Assembly: GCA_019310525.1 (NCBI GenBank)
Contig: JAFDEE010000018.1
Location: forward strand, 1 to 41,045
Direction of reading: 5' to 3'
DNA from: Deltaproteobacteria bacterium
GTDB lineage: Bacteria; Desulfobacterota; DSM-4660; Desulfatiglandales; HGW-15
DNA: 41,045 nt
Made by a program: the position numbers and the translations under genes. The notes beneath the pieces are model-generated. The model worked only from the letters and a program-made list of their open reading frames with translations, was not told where the DNA came from and did not search any database. This document shows, one piece after another, positions 16,941 through 26,392 of the stretch; position 1 is the stretch's first letter; the number at the start of each line of letters is the position of its first letter.

Positions 16941-17516
16941 ATGGGCGATTACCTGTTATTGGGCATTAGTTGTATTTTTGTCAACAACATCCTTTTGATG
17001 CAGTACCTTGGGAACTGCCCCTTCCTGGGTGTATCGAAAAAGATGGAAACGGCCGTAGGAATGGCTATGGCCGTCATCTTCGTGCTGGTGATGGCGGGGA
17101 CCATCACCTGGGTCACGGAGCATCTCCTTCTTCGACCCTTTGGGTTCGAATTCCTCCGGACCCTGGCTTTTATCCTGGTCATCGCCTCCCTGGTTCAATT
17201 CGTAGAGATGTTCCTGAAGAAGAGCATACCGGCCCTTTATGCCGGCCTGGGAATCTTCCTTCCTCTGATTACTACCAATTGCGCGGTGATGGGCGTGTGC
17301 CTCATCAACATCAAGGAGGAGTACAGCTTCCTCCAGGCCCTTGTCGCCTCATTCAGTTACGCCGTCGGGTTCGGGCTTGCCCTGGTCCTGTTCGCCGGTG
17401 TCAGGGAACGCATCCTATTGGCCAGGGTTCCCAAACCCCTCCAGGATACTTCCATCGGCCTGGTTGGCGCCGGCTTGATGTCCCTCGCGTTTTTCGCCTT
17501 CAAGGGGATGGTCTAG
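16941..17516 (+). CDS. rnfA: Rnf complex subunit RnfA
   Basis: A 191-residue membrane protein with six helices, of the NqrE/RnfA family, homologous to RnfE in inverted topology. Motifs are N-N-I-L-L-M-Q-Y-L-G-N-C-P-F-L-G-V-S near the N-terminus and I-T-T-N-C-A-V-M-G-V in the middle; the two cysteines match the expected intramembrane 2Fe-2S ligands. AAGGAG is well placed before the ATG. A 99-base spacer with a small CCGCC/GGCGG hairpin separates it from rnfB. Confidence 0.96.
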   Translation: MGDYLLLGISCIFVNNILLMQYLGNCPFLGVSKKMETAVGMAMAVIFVLVMAGTITWVTEHLLLRPFGFEFLRTLAFILVIASLVQFVEMFLKKSIPALYAGLGIFLPLITTNCAVMGVCLINIKEEYSFLQALVASFSYAVGFGLALVLFAGVRERILLARVPKPLQDTSIGLVGAGLMSLAFFAFKGMV

Positions 17517-17615
17517 TCCATCCATGTTTAAAAGGGATTGTTGCCGCCCGTCCTTTACGGCGGGAGGCCGGAAGCTGAAAGGCCCTTTTATCAGACTCGA
17601 AACAGGAGGCACTCG

Positions 17616-19697
17616 ATGATACTTGGCGGGATTCTCATCATGGGAGCGGTCGGCGCCGTGGTGGGCGTGGGTTTGGCCCTGGCGTCAAAGATATTCTATG
17701 TTTACGTGGATCCCAAGATCGAAGCCGTAGAGGAGGCCCTGCCGGGCGCCAATTGCGGTGGTTGCGGTTACCCGGGTTGCAGCGCCAATGCTGTGGCTAT
17801 TGTTGAAGGAAGGGCCTCCGCATCCTCTTGTGTGGCAGGAGGACCCGAGATCGCCGCCGAAATCGCTGAAATCATGGGTGTGAAATTGGAAGCCCGGGAG
17901 CCCGATATCGCGAGGCCGGGGTGCCGATACGGTTATGAGGATGCGGATCTGAAGTACCTGTACGACGGAATCCCGGACTGCCGCGCCATGGCGTTGCTGA
18001 AGGGCGGGTCAAAGGTATGTCCCATCGGATGCCTGGGAATGGGGACCTGTGTACGCGCCTGCCCCTTTGGTGCCCTTTCCATGGGGCCGGATCATCTGCC
18101 CGTTGTGGATCCGGAGAAATGCACCGGATGCGGGACCTGTGAGAGGGTCTGCCCGAAGCATATCATCACCCTTTCCTCCTATACGCGGAGGATGCAGAAA
18201 GAATACACCACCGACGATTGCACGGCGCCCTGCCAGAGGGCGTGCCCCGCGGGAATCGATATTCCTTCCTACATCCGGGAGATCAGGGAGGGGCGTTACC
18301 TGGAAGCGATTCGAGTCATCAAGGAGACCAATCCCTTCCCCGCGGTTTGCGGCCGGATCTGCGTGCACCCCTGCGAATATGAATGCAGGCGGAACCTGGT
18401 GGATGAGCCTGTGGCCATCAATCATCTCAAACGCTTCGCCGCGGATTATGAGATGAAGTCCGGCGAACGGGTCCAGATTCCCAGGGCCCCGGAAACAGGG
18501 CGAAAGATCGCCGTCGTGGGTGGTGGTGCAGAGGGACTTACCGCGGCCTACTTCTTGAACCGACTTGGTCACGATGCCTCGGTGTATGAGGCCACCTCGA
18601 GGCTCGGGGGCTTGCTACACTCAGGGATTCCGGAGAACCGCTTACCGCGGGATATCCTGGAATACGAGATCAACGGAATTCTGGATGCGGGCGTACAGGC
18701 GTACACCAACAGGAAACTGGGTCGGGATTTCACAATCGATTCGCTTTTCAAAGAAGGTTATGAAGCCGTCCTCGTGGCCATCGGCGGATGGGATACCCAG
18801 ATGAGTGTCAAGGAAAGGGAGGCGGCCCCGTCCACCAAGGCCCTGCCCGGTGTGCGGTTCCTATTGGATTTCCTGCTGGACGTAAGGGCTGGAAGGGATC
18901 CCGGTGTGGGGGAAAACGTGATGATCGTGGGGGGAGGAAAGGCGGCGCTGGAGGCTGCCAGGCATTCTCTCCAGGCGGGCGCAAAGGTGGTCAACATCGT
19001 ATCCCGGAAGGGAAGGGATGAGTGGCCTCTGGACCGGGTGGAGCTGGAAAAATTGGAGAGGGAGGAAGGGATTCGGTTCTTTTTTGAGGCCGCACTCACT
19101 CGGATGATGGGGGAAGGCCCAGCCTTGAAGCAGGTGGAAATCACCAGCACCCACGCACAGGGTGAAGAGAAAGAAGACATGAATGAATTGATCCCGGTGG
19201 ATACCTTACTCACCGGGGCCGGCCGTTTTCCTGAGTTGATCTACGTTCCCCGGCGGACCGAAGAAGAAAGTGCTTCCCGGCCCGAAGGGCCCGTTTCCTG
19301 GGAAACCGTGGTCCCTTATGCGAGCCCCTTCGCCATGGAAGATATCGGAATCTTTCGGCCCGGTGAGGCCTCCGTGGATTACAAGGCGGTGGTGGAGGCC
19401 ATCGGAATGGGTAGAAGATCCGCAGGCTCCCTACATAAGTACTTGAATGGGGAGGCCGTGGAAGCGCCGGACAATATGCTCCGGAGATTCACTCCTGTCC
19501 TCAACATAGAGAGCCTGGAACCGGTGAAGGAGACCCCCAGGGAGCCCATGCCTGAACTGCCCAAGGAAGAGCAGATCGCGGATCCATCAGCGGAGATCGC
19601 TCTCGGTTACTCTGAAGAACAAGCCAGGCGGGAGGCTGAACGCTGCCTCCAATGTGGACTCATCTGTTACCGTCGGGTGGGCGGGAATCCGCACTAG
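17616..19697 (+). CDS. rnfB: RnfB fused to a GltD/NfnB-like NAD(P)H flavoprotein
   Basis: A 693-residue fusion. Residues 1-30 are the RnfB membrane anchor, then the four-cysteine Fe-S domain (C47, C50, C55, C72) and ferredoxin-type 4Fe-4S motifs up to about residue 185 (for example C-T-G-C-G-T-C-E-R-V-C-P). From about 200 on is a complete GltD-type module: Fe-S ligands in C-T-A-P-C-Q-R-A-C-P, an FAD-binding V-V-G-G-G-A-E-G-L-T, a second nucleotide-binding I-V-G-G-G-K-A-A-L-E and a final C-L-Q-C-G. RnfB normally accepts electrons from ferredoxin. The added module could connect Rnf to NAD(P)H directly. There is no stop or frame change at the junction. Start chosen by AGGAGG seven bases upstream; the earlier in-frame start lacks support. 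The 3' end overlaps the convergent RseC-like gene by 38 bases. Confidence 0.93.
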   Translation: MILGGILIMGAVGAVVGVGLALASKIFYVYVDPKIEAVEEALPGANCGGCGYPGCSANAVAIVEGRASASSCVAGGPEIAAEIAEIMGVKLEAREPDIARPGCRYGYEDADLKYLYDGIPDCRAMALLKGGSKVCPIGCLGMGTCVRACPFGALSMGPDHLPVVDPEKCTGCGTCERVCPKHIITLSSYTRRMQKEYTTDDCTAPCQRACPAGIDIPSYIREIREGRYLEAIRVIKETNPFPAVCGRICVHPCEYECRRNLVDEPVAINHLKRFAADYEMKSGERVQIPRAPETGRKIAVVGGGAEGLTAAYFLNRLGHDASVYEATSRLGGLLHSGIPENRLPRDILEYEINGILDAGVQAYTNRKLGRDFTIDSLFKEGYEAVLVAIGGWDTQMSVKEREAAPSTKALPGVRFLLDFLLDVRAGRDPGVGENVMIVGGGKAALEAARHSLQAGAKVVNIVSRKGRDEWPLDRVELEKLEREEGIRFFFEAALTRMMGEGPALKQVEITSTHAQGEEKEDMNELIPVDTLLTGAGRFPELIYVPRRTEEESASRPEGPVSWETVVPYASPFAMEDIGIFRPGEASVDYKAVVEAIGMGRRSAGSLHKYLNGEAVEAPDNMLRRFTPVLNIESLEPVKETPREPMPELPKEEQIADPSAEIALGYSEEQARREAERCLQCGLICYRRVGGNPH

Positions 19698-20121
19698 TCA
19701 CGATCCTCAAAAGCCGGGGAGAGTATTCCATCTTTCCCCGAATCCTTCGATCCATCCATTTCAATCCGAGGAAACTGATCCCCATGGCCGAAAGGCCCCC
19801 GATAACAGAAGGCAGGGTGACGTCCCTGGAAGCGGTCTGTGCCCAGTAATTTCCCAGAAAGGCACCGGCAAGCAGCATCAAGATGGGGCCGAGATAGACG
19901 ATGAGGGAAAGTTTGAGCAGGGCCCTGGTGGGCACGGCAATTTCCACCAGGTCTCCCTCTTTTGCCTGAAGGGTGTTTGGAACTTTGACCTGCATCTCCC
20001 TGTTTTCTAACGTGTGGCATTGATCCCGGGATTGACAAGTCGCACAGTGAGAGCTCTGTTGAATCCTGACGAAAATGTTTCGCTCATCAGCCTGTTCGAC
20101 CCGGCCGCGTTCCTTTTCCAT
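19660..20121 (-). CDS. rseC: RseC/MucC-family membrane protein
   Basis: A 153-residue protein of the RseC/MucC (SoxR-reducing system) family. A cytoplasmic N-terminal part has G-R-V-E-Q and the cysteine pattern C-A-T-C-Q-S-R-D-Q-C, expected to bind an Fe-S cluster. Two transmembrane helices follow (about residues 67-90 and 100-120) with a short charged tail. ATG at 20121 is preceded by GGAAGGGGG; a start at 20187 would add 22 residues without a good ribosome site. In E. coli, RseC works with the Rsx (Rnf-type) complex to reduce SoxR, so its place at the end of the rnf operon is meaningful. It is convergent with rnfB. Confidence 0.82.
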   Translation of the reverse strand: MEKERGRVEQADERNIFVRIQQSSHCATCQSRDQCHTLENREMQVKVPNTLQAKEGDLVEIAVPTRALLKLSLIVYLGPILMLLAGAFLGNYWAQTASRDVTLPSVIGGLSAMGISFLGLKWMDRRIRGKMEYSPRLLRIVTSADSRPPDGNR

Positions 20122-20375
20122 GCCAACCCCCTTCCATTTATCGTCCCTCTGTTGAAATGGGAGAGAATCCTTTAACTCAAAAGCCATTCCGAACCGGATT
20201 CACCATTGATTGTAAAAAAGCATATCACATGTGGGGAAACCAGGCCAGTTAAAGCGCTTCTCAGCCATTTATAAAATCGAAAGTGGTGGAGAGGGGGAAA
20301 CCGGTATGATATATTCCAATCCATGGAAGACCATTGAAAAAGGTCTGAACCTGGAACTGACAGGTTGATTGCGAG

Positions 20376-21212
20376 ATGGATAACCATATCCCCGATGCCA
20401 TGACGATCCTCAAGGAGATGTGGGATCAAGTGCTCCTGCTGAGCGTGGGAAACGCTTACCTTTGTGAGGAGCGTTTCCTGCCCGAATTGGGCCGGAAACT
20501 CGAGGCCCGGGCCGAAGATCTTCGCAGGGCGATTGCTTCATTGGAAAAGCGGTTTCCCGGGAAATTCACCGATAAGGTTCCCACCGAAGATTTTCTTCAG
20601 AGAATTCAAGATACCGCAAGGAGGATGCAGGACCCTGACCGGGAGATCCTGGCCCGGTGTACCGTTGGTGATGTAGGTCGAGAGTTGGAAGCGGATCTCA
20701 GATCCCTGAAAGAAGCGGTTCAAACCATTCAGGACCGGGTGGAAGGTGTGGCCCCGACCTATTCACGGGGAGAATCGCTGAAAAATGTCTTTAGTTCGCT
20801 TCGAGCCGCCGGATCATGGCTCTCCCTGTTTCTAAAACTCGCGGCCGTCACCGCCCTCCTGGTTGTTTGCGTGTTCATGGCGCTATACCTGACCATGGAA
20901 AGGCCCGGCAGCCTTAAGGATCGGATCTCAAAGGACGAGAAAAGGATCCAGGTCCTTCGCGGAGTTATTGATGAGACGGCCCGGGAAAAAGAATCCCTTG
21001 ATCAACGGATCGATACCCTCAGCTCCGGTGAGATGACCCGGGAAGCCAAGGTCAAGGCAATGGAGCTGGAGGTCAGAATACTTGAGTTGGAAAAAAGGAT
21101 CCGGGACGTGGAAGCTGAAATCATTTCACTTGAGTCCCGCATAAGGGAAAACCGTGAACGGCTCGAAATCCTACGCAAAAAACCTTTCATCCGTCGCCTG
21201 TTAAGGCTGTGA
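20376..21212 (+). CDS. Coiled-coil membrane protein of unknown function
   Basis: A 278-residue protein not recognised as any named family. Residues 1-145 are mostly charged helix. One transmembrane segment (about 150-175, L-F-L-K-L-A-A-V-T-A-L-L-V-V-C-V) follows, then a long heptad-rich coiled coil (about 180-268) with many Glu, Arg and Lys, and a basic end R-R-L-L-R-L. The shape is that of a single-pass protein with helical domains on both sides of the membrane. No catalytic motif is seen. It sits alone, with a 254-base gap to the divergent rseC and a short convergent gap to the next gene. Confidence 0.7.
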   Translation: MDNHIPDAMTILKEMWDQVLLLSVGNAYLCEERFLPELGRKLEARAEDLRRAIASLEKRFPGKFTDKVPTEDFLQRIQDTARRMQDPDREILARCTVGDVGRELEADLRSLKEAVQTIQDRVEGVAPTYSRGESLKNVFSSLRAAGSWLSLFLKLAAVTALLVVCVFMALYLTMERPGSLKDRISKDEKRIQVLRGVIDETAREKESLDQRIDTLSSGEMTREAKVKAMELEVRILELEKRIRDVEAEIISLESRIRENRERLEILRKKPFIRRLLRL

Positions 21213-21249
21213 TTATCCGTTTTCAAGGGAACAGGTCCCACAAGGTGGG

Positions 21250-22221
21250 TTAAATCAGGTAGTTTTTGAACTCCTCTTTCTTCCGTGCCCTTGCTGAAAC
21301 CACACTGTTTTTTCCCCTTCCCTCAATCCTGATTTCTGCTTCTCCTCCTTCATCGACATCACTGTATGAGGCCGCAAGAGATGCCGCAAGGGTTACGGCT
21401 TCCCCGGGGAGATCACCCGGGGCCAGGACCGTGGGGCCTGGGCAGGATGTTGATTTCAGAATCAGGTCCCCAGGGGTGGCCAGGTTCTGGATGGCCTGGT
21501 TCTCCCGTTGGTTCCTGCCAACGATGAATTTTATTCCTGGGGAAACTCTAAAGTGTCGTCCGACTTTAAGGAGTTCGATTTCCCGGACATCGACTTCATC
21601 CGAGTCGGTGAAAAGATCTTTGAGACGATTCGAAAACCCCTTGTCCGTCAGAAGACACCCCCCGGCTGGTGAAGGGTAGTCCTTGATGCCGAATTTCTCG
21701 GCCAGGGCCATCTGTGGTTTCCTGGATCGACCCGAGAGGTTCAGAAGTCGCTCCCGGTCCACCCATCCTTCCCTTTCCGGAGTTGTCATGGGCAAGCGTT
21801 TGGCCGAAAGCGGGCGAAGCAGAATACCGCCGCATTCACTTTCGGCCTCCACGATGTCAAGGGCCTTGCGATTTTGGGACATAGGCCTTTGGCCGAGGAC
21901 TTCACCCGTAATAATGAAATTAGCCCCTTCCCCTTCCAGGAGTTCGCCCGCGCAACGAATCATCAGGGCATGGCAGTCGATGCAAGGGTTCATGTTTTCA
22001 CCATACCCGTGCTTGGGGTTTCGCACGATCTCCAGATGGCGTTCCGTAATGTCGACTACTTTGAGGGGGAGTCGGATTTCCGCGGCAGATTTTTTCGCAC
22101 GTTCCGGAGAGAAGAAAGGTGTTTCAAAAAAAAGGGCCTGGACCATGATCCCTTGGGCTCGTACTATCGAGGAAGCAAGCATGCTGTCCAGGCCGCCTGA
22201 AAACACACACAGGGCTTTCAT
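21250..22221 (-). CDS. PP-loop ATPase, tRNA thiolation (MnmA/ThiI-like)
   Basis: A 323-residue protein with an N-terminal PP-loop ATP pyrophosphatase motif (F-S-G-G-L-D-S-M-L-A), as in tRNA sulfurtransferases that adenylate uridine before sulfur transfer. Cysteines in N-P-C-I-D-C-H-A and in A-G-G-C-L-L-T-D could carry the sulfur. The C-terminal half has an additional domain not needed for PP-loop chemistry. It is often annotated as a ThiI- or MnmA-like protein; which tRNA position it acts on cannot be told. The ATG directly follows the TAA of dnaJ on the minus strand, so the two are coupled. Confidence 0.75.
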   Translation of the reverse strand: MKALCVFSGGLDSMLASSIVRAQGIMVQALFFETPFFSPERAKKSAAEIRLPLKVVDITERHLEIVRNPKHGYGENMNPCIDCHALMIRCAGELLEGEGANFIITGEVLGQRPMSQNRKALDIVEAESECGGILLRPLSAKRLPMTTPEREGWVDRERLLNLSGRSRKPQMALAEKFGIKDYPSPAGGCLLTDKGFSNRLKDLFTDSDEVDVREIELLKVGRHFRVSPGIKFIVGRNQRENQAIQNLATPGDLILKSTSCPGPTVLAPGDLPGEAVTLAASLAASYSDVDEGGEAEIRIEGRGKNSVVSARARKKEEFKNYLI

Positions 22222-23163
22222 TTATAATCCAGCCTCCGCCAGTTCCCGGATCAGGGCCCGTTGCTTTCTGTCGAGTTTTCTTGGAACGGCGATTGAAATC
22301 TCAACATAGGCGTCACCCCTTCCGGTCCCTTTCATATGTGGCATTCCGTACCCCTTGAGCCTGAACCTTGCCCTGCTCTGGGTGCCCGGGGGAATTTTGA
22401 GTCTCAAAGTTTTCCCGTCTATCGTAGGTACCTCGATCTCGGTTCCAAGGACGGCCTCTGAAAACTTGATCTCCCTGGTTATGATGAGATCATCACCCTC
22501 CCGTTTAAAGAGGGGGTGATCCAGGACCTTGATGTGTATATAAACGTCGCCCCTGGGCCCACCATACAACCCGGGTTGCCCTTGCCCTCTCAACCTGAGT
22601 TTTTTCCCCGTCGAGATTCCTGCCGGGATCTTTACCGAGAGCCTGTCAATGGGGGAGCCCGGCTGGGAGGGGATTGTCTTTTGGGTTGTGGTGGCCGCTT
22701 CTTCCAGCGTAATGGTCAACTCGTAATTGACATCCTGTCCCTTTATGGGACGGTGGTGACTTTCGAAACCACCGAAGCCGGTTCCGAAACGGCCGCTTTC
22801 CCTGAAGGCGTTCTGTCCTCCTCCACCGAAAATATGGCTGAAGATGCTTTGGGCCCTTCCACCGCCTCCGAAACCGAATTCCCTGAAGATGCTGGAAAAA
22901 TCGAAATCACTGAAAATATCCTCTTGCGTGAAGCGCTGCTGGAAACCATCGGCCCCGAACATGTCATATTGTTTCTTTTTCTCAGGGTCACTCAAGACGG
23001 CATAGGCCTCGCTGATTTCCTTGAACCTTTCTTCGGCATCCTTTTTGTCCTTGTTTCGGTCAGGGTGGTATTTCAGGGCGAGCTTTCGATAGGCCTTCTT
23101 GATTTCATCTTGAGAGGCCGACCTTGATACGCCCAATATCTTGTAATAGTCCTTTCCCCCCAT
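22222..23163 (-). CDS. DnaJ-family co-chaperone without zinc finger (CbpA type)
   Basis: A 313-residue protein with an N-terminal J domain (H-P-D in K-Y-H-P-D-R-N, residues 1-70), a Gly/Phe-rich linker (about 75-135) and two C-terminal beta-domains (from about 145) with G-G-P-R-G-D-V and G-R-G-D-A-Y-V. The C-x-x-C-x-G-x-G zinc repeats of DnaJ are absent, so this is a type II/CbpA-like co-chaperone that stimulates DnaK. DnaK is not in the window. Start at 23163 chosen because the J domain begins there and AGGGG lies upstream; the frame extends 35 codons further without support. A good promoter lies at 23210-23237. Confidence 0.9.
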   Translation of the reverse strand: MGGKDYYKILGVSRSASQDEIKKAYRKLALKYHPDRNKDKKDAEERFKEISEAYAVLSDPEKKKQYDMFGADGFQQRFTQEDIFSDFDFSSIFREFGFGGGGRAQSIFSHIFGGGGQNAFRESGRFGTGFGGFESHHRPIKGQDVNYELTITLEEAATTTQKTIPSQPGSPIDRLSVKIPAGISTGKKLRLRGQGQPGLYGGPRGDVYIHIKVLDHPLFKREGDDLIITREIKFSEAVLGTEIEVPTIDGKTLRLKIPPGTQSRARFRLKGYGMPHMKGTGRGDAYVEISIAVPRKLDRKQRALIRELAEAGL

Positions 23164-23209
23164 AGGCCGAATTTCCCCTCTTTGGATTGGTTTTCTGAAA
23201 TCGACATTA

Positions 23210-23237
23210 ATTCTAAGCACTTCTGAAAGGAAGTCAA
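23210..23237 (-). promoter_or_regulatory. Sigma-70-type promoter for dnaJ and the PP-loop gene
   Basis: Read on the minus strand, TTGACT (23232-23237) and TAGAAT (23210-23215) each match the consensus at five of six bases, with a 16-base spacer. The start of transcription would fall near 23203, giving a leader of about 40 nt before the ATG at 23163. Confidence 0.6.
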
Positions 23238-23300
23238 GGCGGAAACCAGTGAGGGCTTCCTTGATCATGGGGCATCAAAGAAAGGGTAAGGTGCGGAAAC

Positions 23301-23329
23301 TTGACGGGTTATTCCAATCCCCGTATAGT
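23301..23329 (+). promoter_or_regulatory. Sigma-70-type promoter for the two-component genes
   Basis: TTGACG (23301-23306) and TATAGT (23324-23329) match the consensus at five of six bases each and are separated by the ideal 17 bases. The expected start is near 23336, about 150 nt before the kinase ATG. The 321-base gap 23164-23484 thus holds two divergent promoters about 65 bases apart and no gene. Confidence 0.65.
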
Positions 23330-23484
23330 AACCTCGTTCCATTCCTTTTGGGTCCTCTCTGTCCAGGGAAAGGGAGGGAAAAGTCCAAGTCTTCGAAATC
23401 TTGTCCAGGTTCGCGCCTTGAGGGCAGGAAACCTTGTCCCGGGTAACCATCCTGAACCGTTTAACGTGTGGCCGGGAGGCTCGG

Positions 23485-25035
23485 ATGGTGGGTTTCAGCC
23501 TCTCTGATTTTCATCAACGCAATCGTGAGAAGATCATCCTTGAATGGGTCAACAGACTCCAAACGGAGATGGGGGATCAGTACGCCCTTCGGCCGAGGGA
23601 AGAACTCATAGGAACGGTCTCAGAGGCCCTGGAGGCCAATGATCGGGTTATCAACCACGGGGATTACGGCCCCATCGACCGATTCATCGAAAAAATCACC
23701 CGAATGCGTCTGGGGGCGGGGTTTCTTTTATCCGACGTCCAGAAGGCCTTCGAGTGTTATCGAGATATAGTGATCCCCATGCTTGCCCGGGAAAGCTTCA
23801 TGATGGAGGAATACTGCGACCTGGTCGTCCGCATTAATAAATGCCTGGCCCATACCATTCACCGGTTCAGTGATTTTTTCCAGGAAATGCATGAGAAAAA
23901 GATCCTGGAACACAATCGGCGCCTGGAAGAAGAGGTCAGGGCCAGGACGGCCCAGCTCCGGGAGTCCGAGCTGAGATACAAGACCCTGGTGGAAGAGATC
24001 AACGATGGATACTTCGTCATCCAGGACGAGGTGATCGTTTTTGCCAACAAGGCTTATTGCAGAATGCACGGGTATTCCCTGGAAGAGGTGCTGGGGAGAA
24101 AATACCATGAGTTTGTGGATCCCAGGGATGTGGAAAAAGTGGTTTCCATCTACCGGAAGAGTTTTCATGAGGGATCGGCCCCAAGTGTTTTCGAGTACCT
24201 TCGCAGGAACAAGGATGGAAAGAGTTTCCCAACGGAAATTACAGCGAAATTAACCCATTACGAAGGTAAGATCTCAAACCTGGGGCTCTGCAGGGATATC
24301 AGCCGAAGGGTGGAGATGGAGATGAGAATGCGGGAGGCGGAGAAAATGGCCTATATCGGAGAGATCACGACCTCCCTTTCCCACGAAATCCGCAATCCCC
24401 TTTCCGCCGTCAAGATGAACCTTCAAATAATCAAGAGGAACGCCAAACTCAAGGGCAACGATCAGCGGCGCATCGATATCTCGGCGAGAGAAGTGATGCG
24501 CCTGGAACGCACCCTCACGGAGTTGCTGGATTTCGCCAAGCCCCTGGAGCTACACTTAGTCCCTTGCAAGGTCAATGACGTCTTGAACTCATGCGTGGAA
24601 CTGCTCGAAACGAAATTCGGTGAAAATGGACTCATCCCCATCGTCAGGCATGATCCGGACTTGCCCGAGATCTCGTGTGACGGGGAAAAGCTGGGACAGG
24701 CCCTCATCAACCTGCTCCTCAATGCGATTGAAGCCTCTCCCGAAGGAGGGAGAATATTTGTTACAACCCGGTACCGCCCGGAGAGAAAACCTTCGGGTGT
24801 CGAGTTGTTCATCGAGGACGAGGGACCCGGGATATCGAGCAGTTGCCTGCCGGAGATATTCAAGCCCTTTTTTACCACCAAGAGCCGGGGAACCGGTCTG
24901 GGCCTCAGTAACGTGAAGCGGATCATGGAAAGTCATGGAGGGGAGGTGACGGTCGTGAACCGTAATCCCCATGGTGCCTCATTCAGGGTTTTTCTCCCCG
25001 AAGGATCAGGGTATGGCAAAAGTACTTCTTGTTGA
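23485..25035 (+). CDS. Cytoplasmic PAS-domain sensor histidine kinase
   Basis: A 516-residue histidine kinase without transmembrane segments. Residues 1-135 form an all-helical N-terminal sensor domain resembling the RsbRD N-terminal type. A short coiled coil (135-162) leads into a PAS domain (163-275), a HisKA domain with the phosphoacceptor H300 in S-L-S-H-E-I-R-N-P, and an HATPase domain with N-L-L-L-N-A-I-E-A, D-E-G-P-G-I and G-T-G-L-G-L. It should phosphorylate the regulator encoded next, with which it overlaps by 23 bases. Start at 23485 is supported by GGGAGG five bases upstream. A soluble sensor suggests that the signal is internal, such as a metabolite or redox state. Confidence 0.9.
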   Translation: MVGFSLSDFHQRNREKIILEWVNRLQTEMGDQYALRPREELIGTVSEALEANDRVINHGDYGPIDRFIEKITRMRLGAGFLLSDVQKAFECYRDIVIPMLARESFMMEEYCDLVVRINKCLAHTIHRFSDFFQEMHEKKILEHNRRLEEEVRARTAQLRESELRYKTLVEEINDGYFVIQDEVIVFANKAYCRMHGYSLEEVLGRKYHEFVDPRDVEKVVSIYRKSFHEGSAPSVFEYLRRNKDGKSFPTEITAKLTHYEGKISNLGLCRDISRRVEMEMRMREAEKMAYIGEITTSLSHEIRNPLSAVKMNLQIIKRNAKLKGNDQRRIDISAREVMRLERTLTELLDFAKPLELHLVPCKVNDVLNSCVELLETKFGENGLIPIVRHDPDLPEISCDGEKLGQALINLLLNAIEASPEGGRIFVTTRYRPERKPSGVELFIEDEGPGISSSCLPEIFKPFFTTKSRGTGLGLSNVKRIMESHGGEVTVVNRNPHGASFRVFLPEGSGYGKSTSC

Positions 25036-26392
25036 TGATGAGGATTCCATCCTGGAATCCCTCGAAATGTTCCTTTCGGAGAAAGGCCATGAGGTCTACA
25101 AGGCCTCATGCGGAGGGGATGGAATTGAAATTTTCTCCAGGGTCGTGCCTGATGTGGTCATCCTGGATATCCGGCTTCCGGACATGGACGGGATTGAAGT
25201 ACTAAACAGGCTCCAGGGAAAAGGCGCTCCCGCAAAGGTAATCATGATGACGGCGTTTCATGACATGGAGACGACGGTACAGGCCATGAAGGGCGGGGCC
25301 TACGATTATATCCACAAGCCCCTGGACGTGGACGAGATCGAGAAGTCCGTCAATCGGGCCCTTCATCTCCTGGAGGTTGATCGCAAGACCCCGTCACCTG
25401 GAGGTGAAAGAGCAGCGGACGACGAAGTGATCATCGGCAAGAGCGAGAAGATGCGGGAGATCTTCAAAATGATCGGTCTCCTTTGCCGAAACAGGGCCAC
25501 AGTTCTCATCCAGGGGGAAACGGGAACAGGCAAGGAACTGATCGCCCGGGCTATCCATAAGAACAGTTCCTTCGCCGACCAACCCTTCGTCACCCTTGAT
25601 TGCGCGGCCGCTGTCGAGACCTTGCTTGAAAGCGAACTCTTCGGCCATGAGTCAGGGGCCTTTACGGGTGCGAATCGCTTGAAGAAGGGCAAAATTGAAC
25701 TGGCTGGATCCGGCACCCTGTTTCTGGACGAAGTCGGGGAACTCCCTCCTTACCTCCAGGGGAAGTTCCTCGGGTTTCTTCAGCGAAAAGAGTACATGCG
25801 TATCGGAGGTCAACAGGCCCTGCGCTCGAAGTGCCGTATCATCGCCGCAACCAACAAAGACCTGGCCGAACGGGTCCGGCGGGGGGACTTTCGAGAAGAC
25901 CTGTTTTTCCGCTTGCGCGTTGTAACCATTCAAGTCCCGCCCTTGAGGGATCGACTCGAGGATATCCCGGCACTCGCCGACCACTTTCTCCAGAAGATCG
26001 GCAAGGAGCTGGGAACGGGAGTCTGTAAGCTTCAGAAGGGTACGGTTGAAAGGCTTATGAGACACCCCTGGAACGGTAACGTGCGGGAACTCGAGAACGT
26101 TCTTGTTGAGGCCGTGGTGAAGGCCCATGGCAAAGTCATCCTGGTGGAGGAAATTGAACGGATTTTGCAGTTGAATCACAATCTTCCGGCCAGTGGGCTT
26201 GCTTCCTTCTCTTTGCTCAACGTGGAGAAGGAGCACATCGAGAACACCCTCCGCCGCATGGGATGGAACCGGACCCGGGCGGCTCGTGCCTTGGGCATCT
26301 CTCTCCCCACCCTAAGGAGTAAGATTCGAAAATACGGGATTGAACCACCCCTGGTTTCCTCGTCTCCCCTGAAGGGGAACATGACCTCCTAA
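25013..26392 (+). CDS. Sigma-54-dependent response regulator (NtrC family)
   Basis: A 459-residue regulator. The receiver domain (1-120) has the acidic pair D-D-E, phosphoacceptor D52 in I-L-D-I-R-L-P-D, and conserved T and K in M-M-T-A-F-H and H-K-P-L-D. The AAA+ domain (about 140-375) has Walker A G-E-T-G-T-G-K-E, the sigma-54 contact loop G-A-F-T-G-A and [10 protein letters not shown] Fis-type HTH ends the protein. It should activate a sigma-54 promoter, and a near-perfect one lies 330 bases downstream at 26725. Its HTH resembles the small protein at 26775-26951. Confidence 0.94.
   Translation: MAKVLLVDDEDSILESLEMFLSEKGHEVYKASCGGDGIEIFSRVVPDVVILDIRLPDMDGIEVLNRLQGKGAPAKVIMMTAFHDMETTVQAMKGGAYDYIHKPLDVDEIEKSVNRALHLLEVDRKTPSPGGERAADDEVIIGKSEKMREIFKMIGLLCRNRATVLIQGETGTGKELIARAIHKNSSFADQPFVTLDCAAAVETLLESELFGHESGAFTGANRLKKGKIELAGSGTLFLDEVGELPPYLQGKFLGFLQRKEYMRIGGQQALRSKCRIIAATNKDLAERVRRGDFREDLFFRLRVVTIQVPPLRDRLEDIPALADHFLQKIGKELGTGVCKLQKGTVERLMRHPWNGNVRELENVLVEAVVKAHGKVILVEEIERILQLNHNLPASGLASFSLLNVEKEHIENTLRRMGWNRTRAARALGISLPTLRSKIRKYGIEPPLVSSSPLKGNMTS

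Noticed and set aside
19654-20010. Plus-strand open frame opposite the RseC-like gene
   Set aside because: The minus-strand frame has the family cysteines, two transmembrane helices and a good ribosome site; the plus frame has none.
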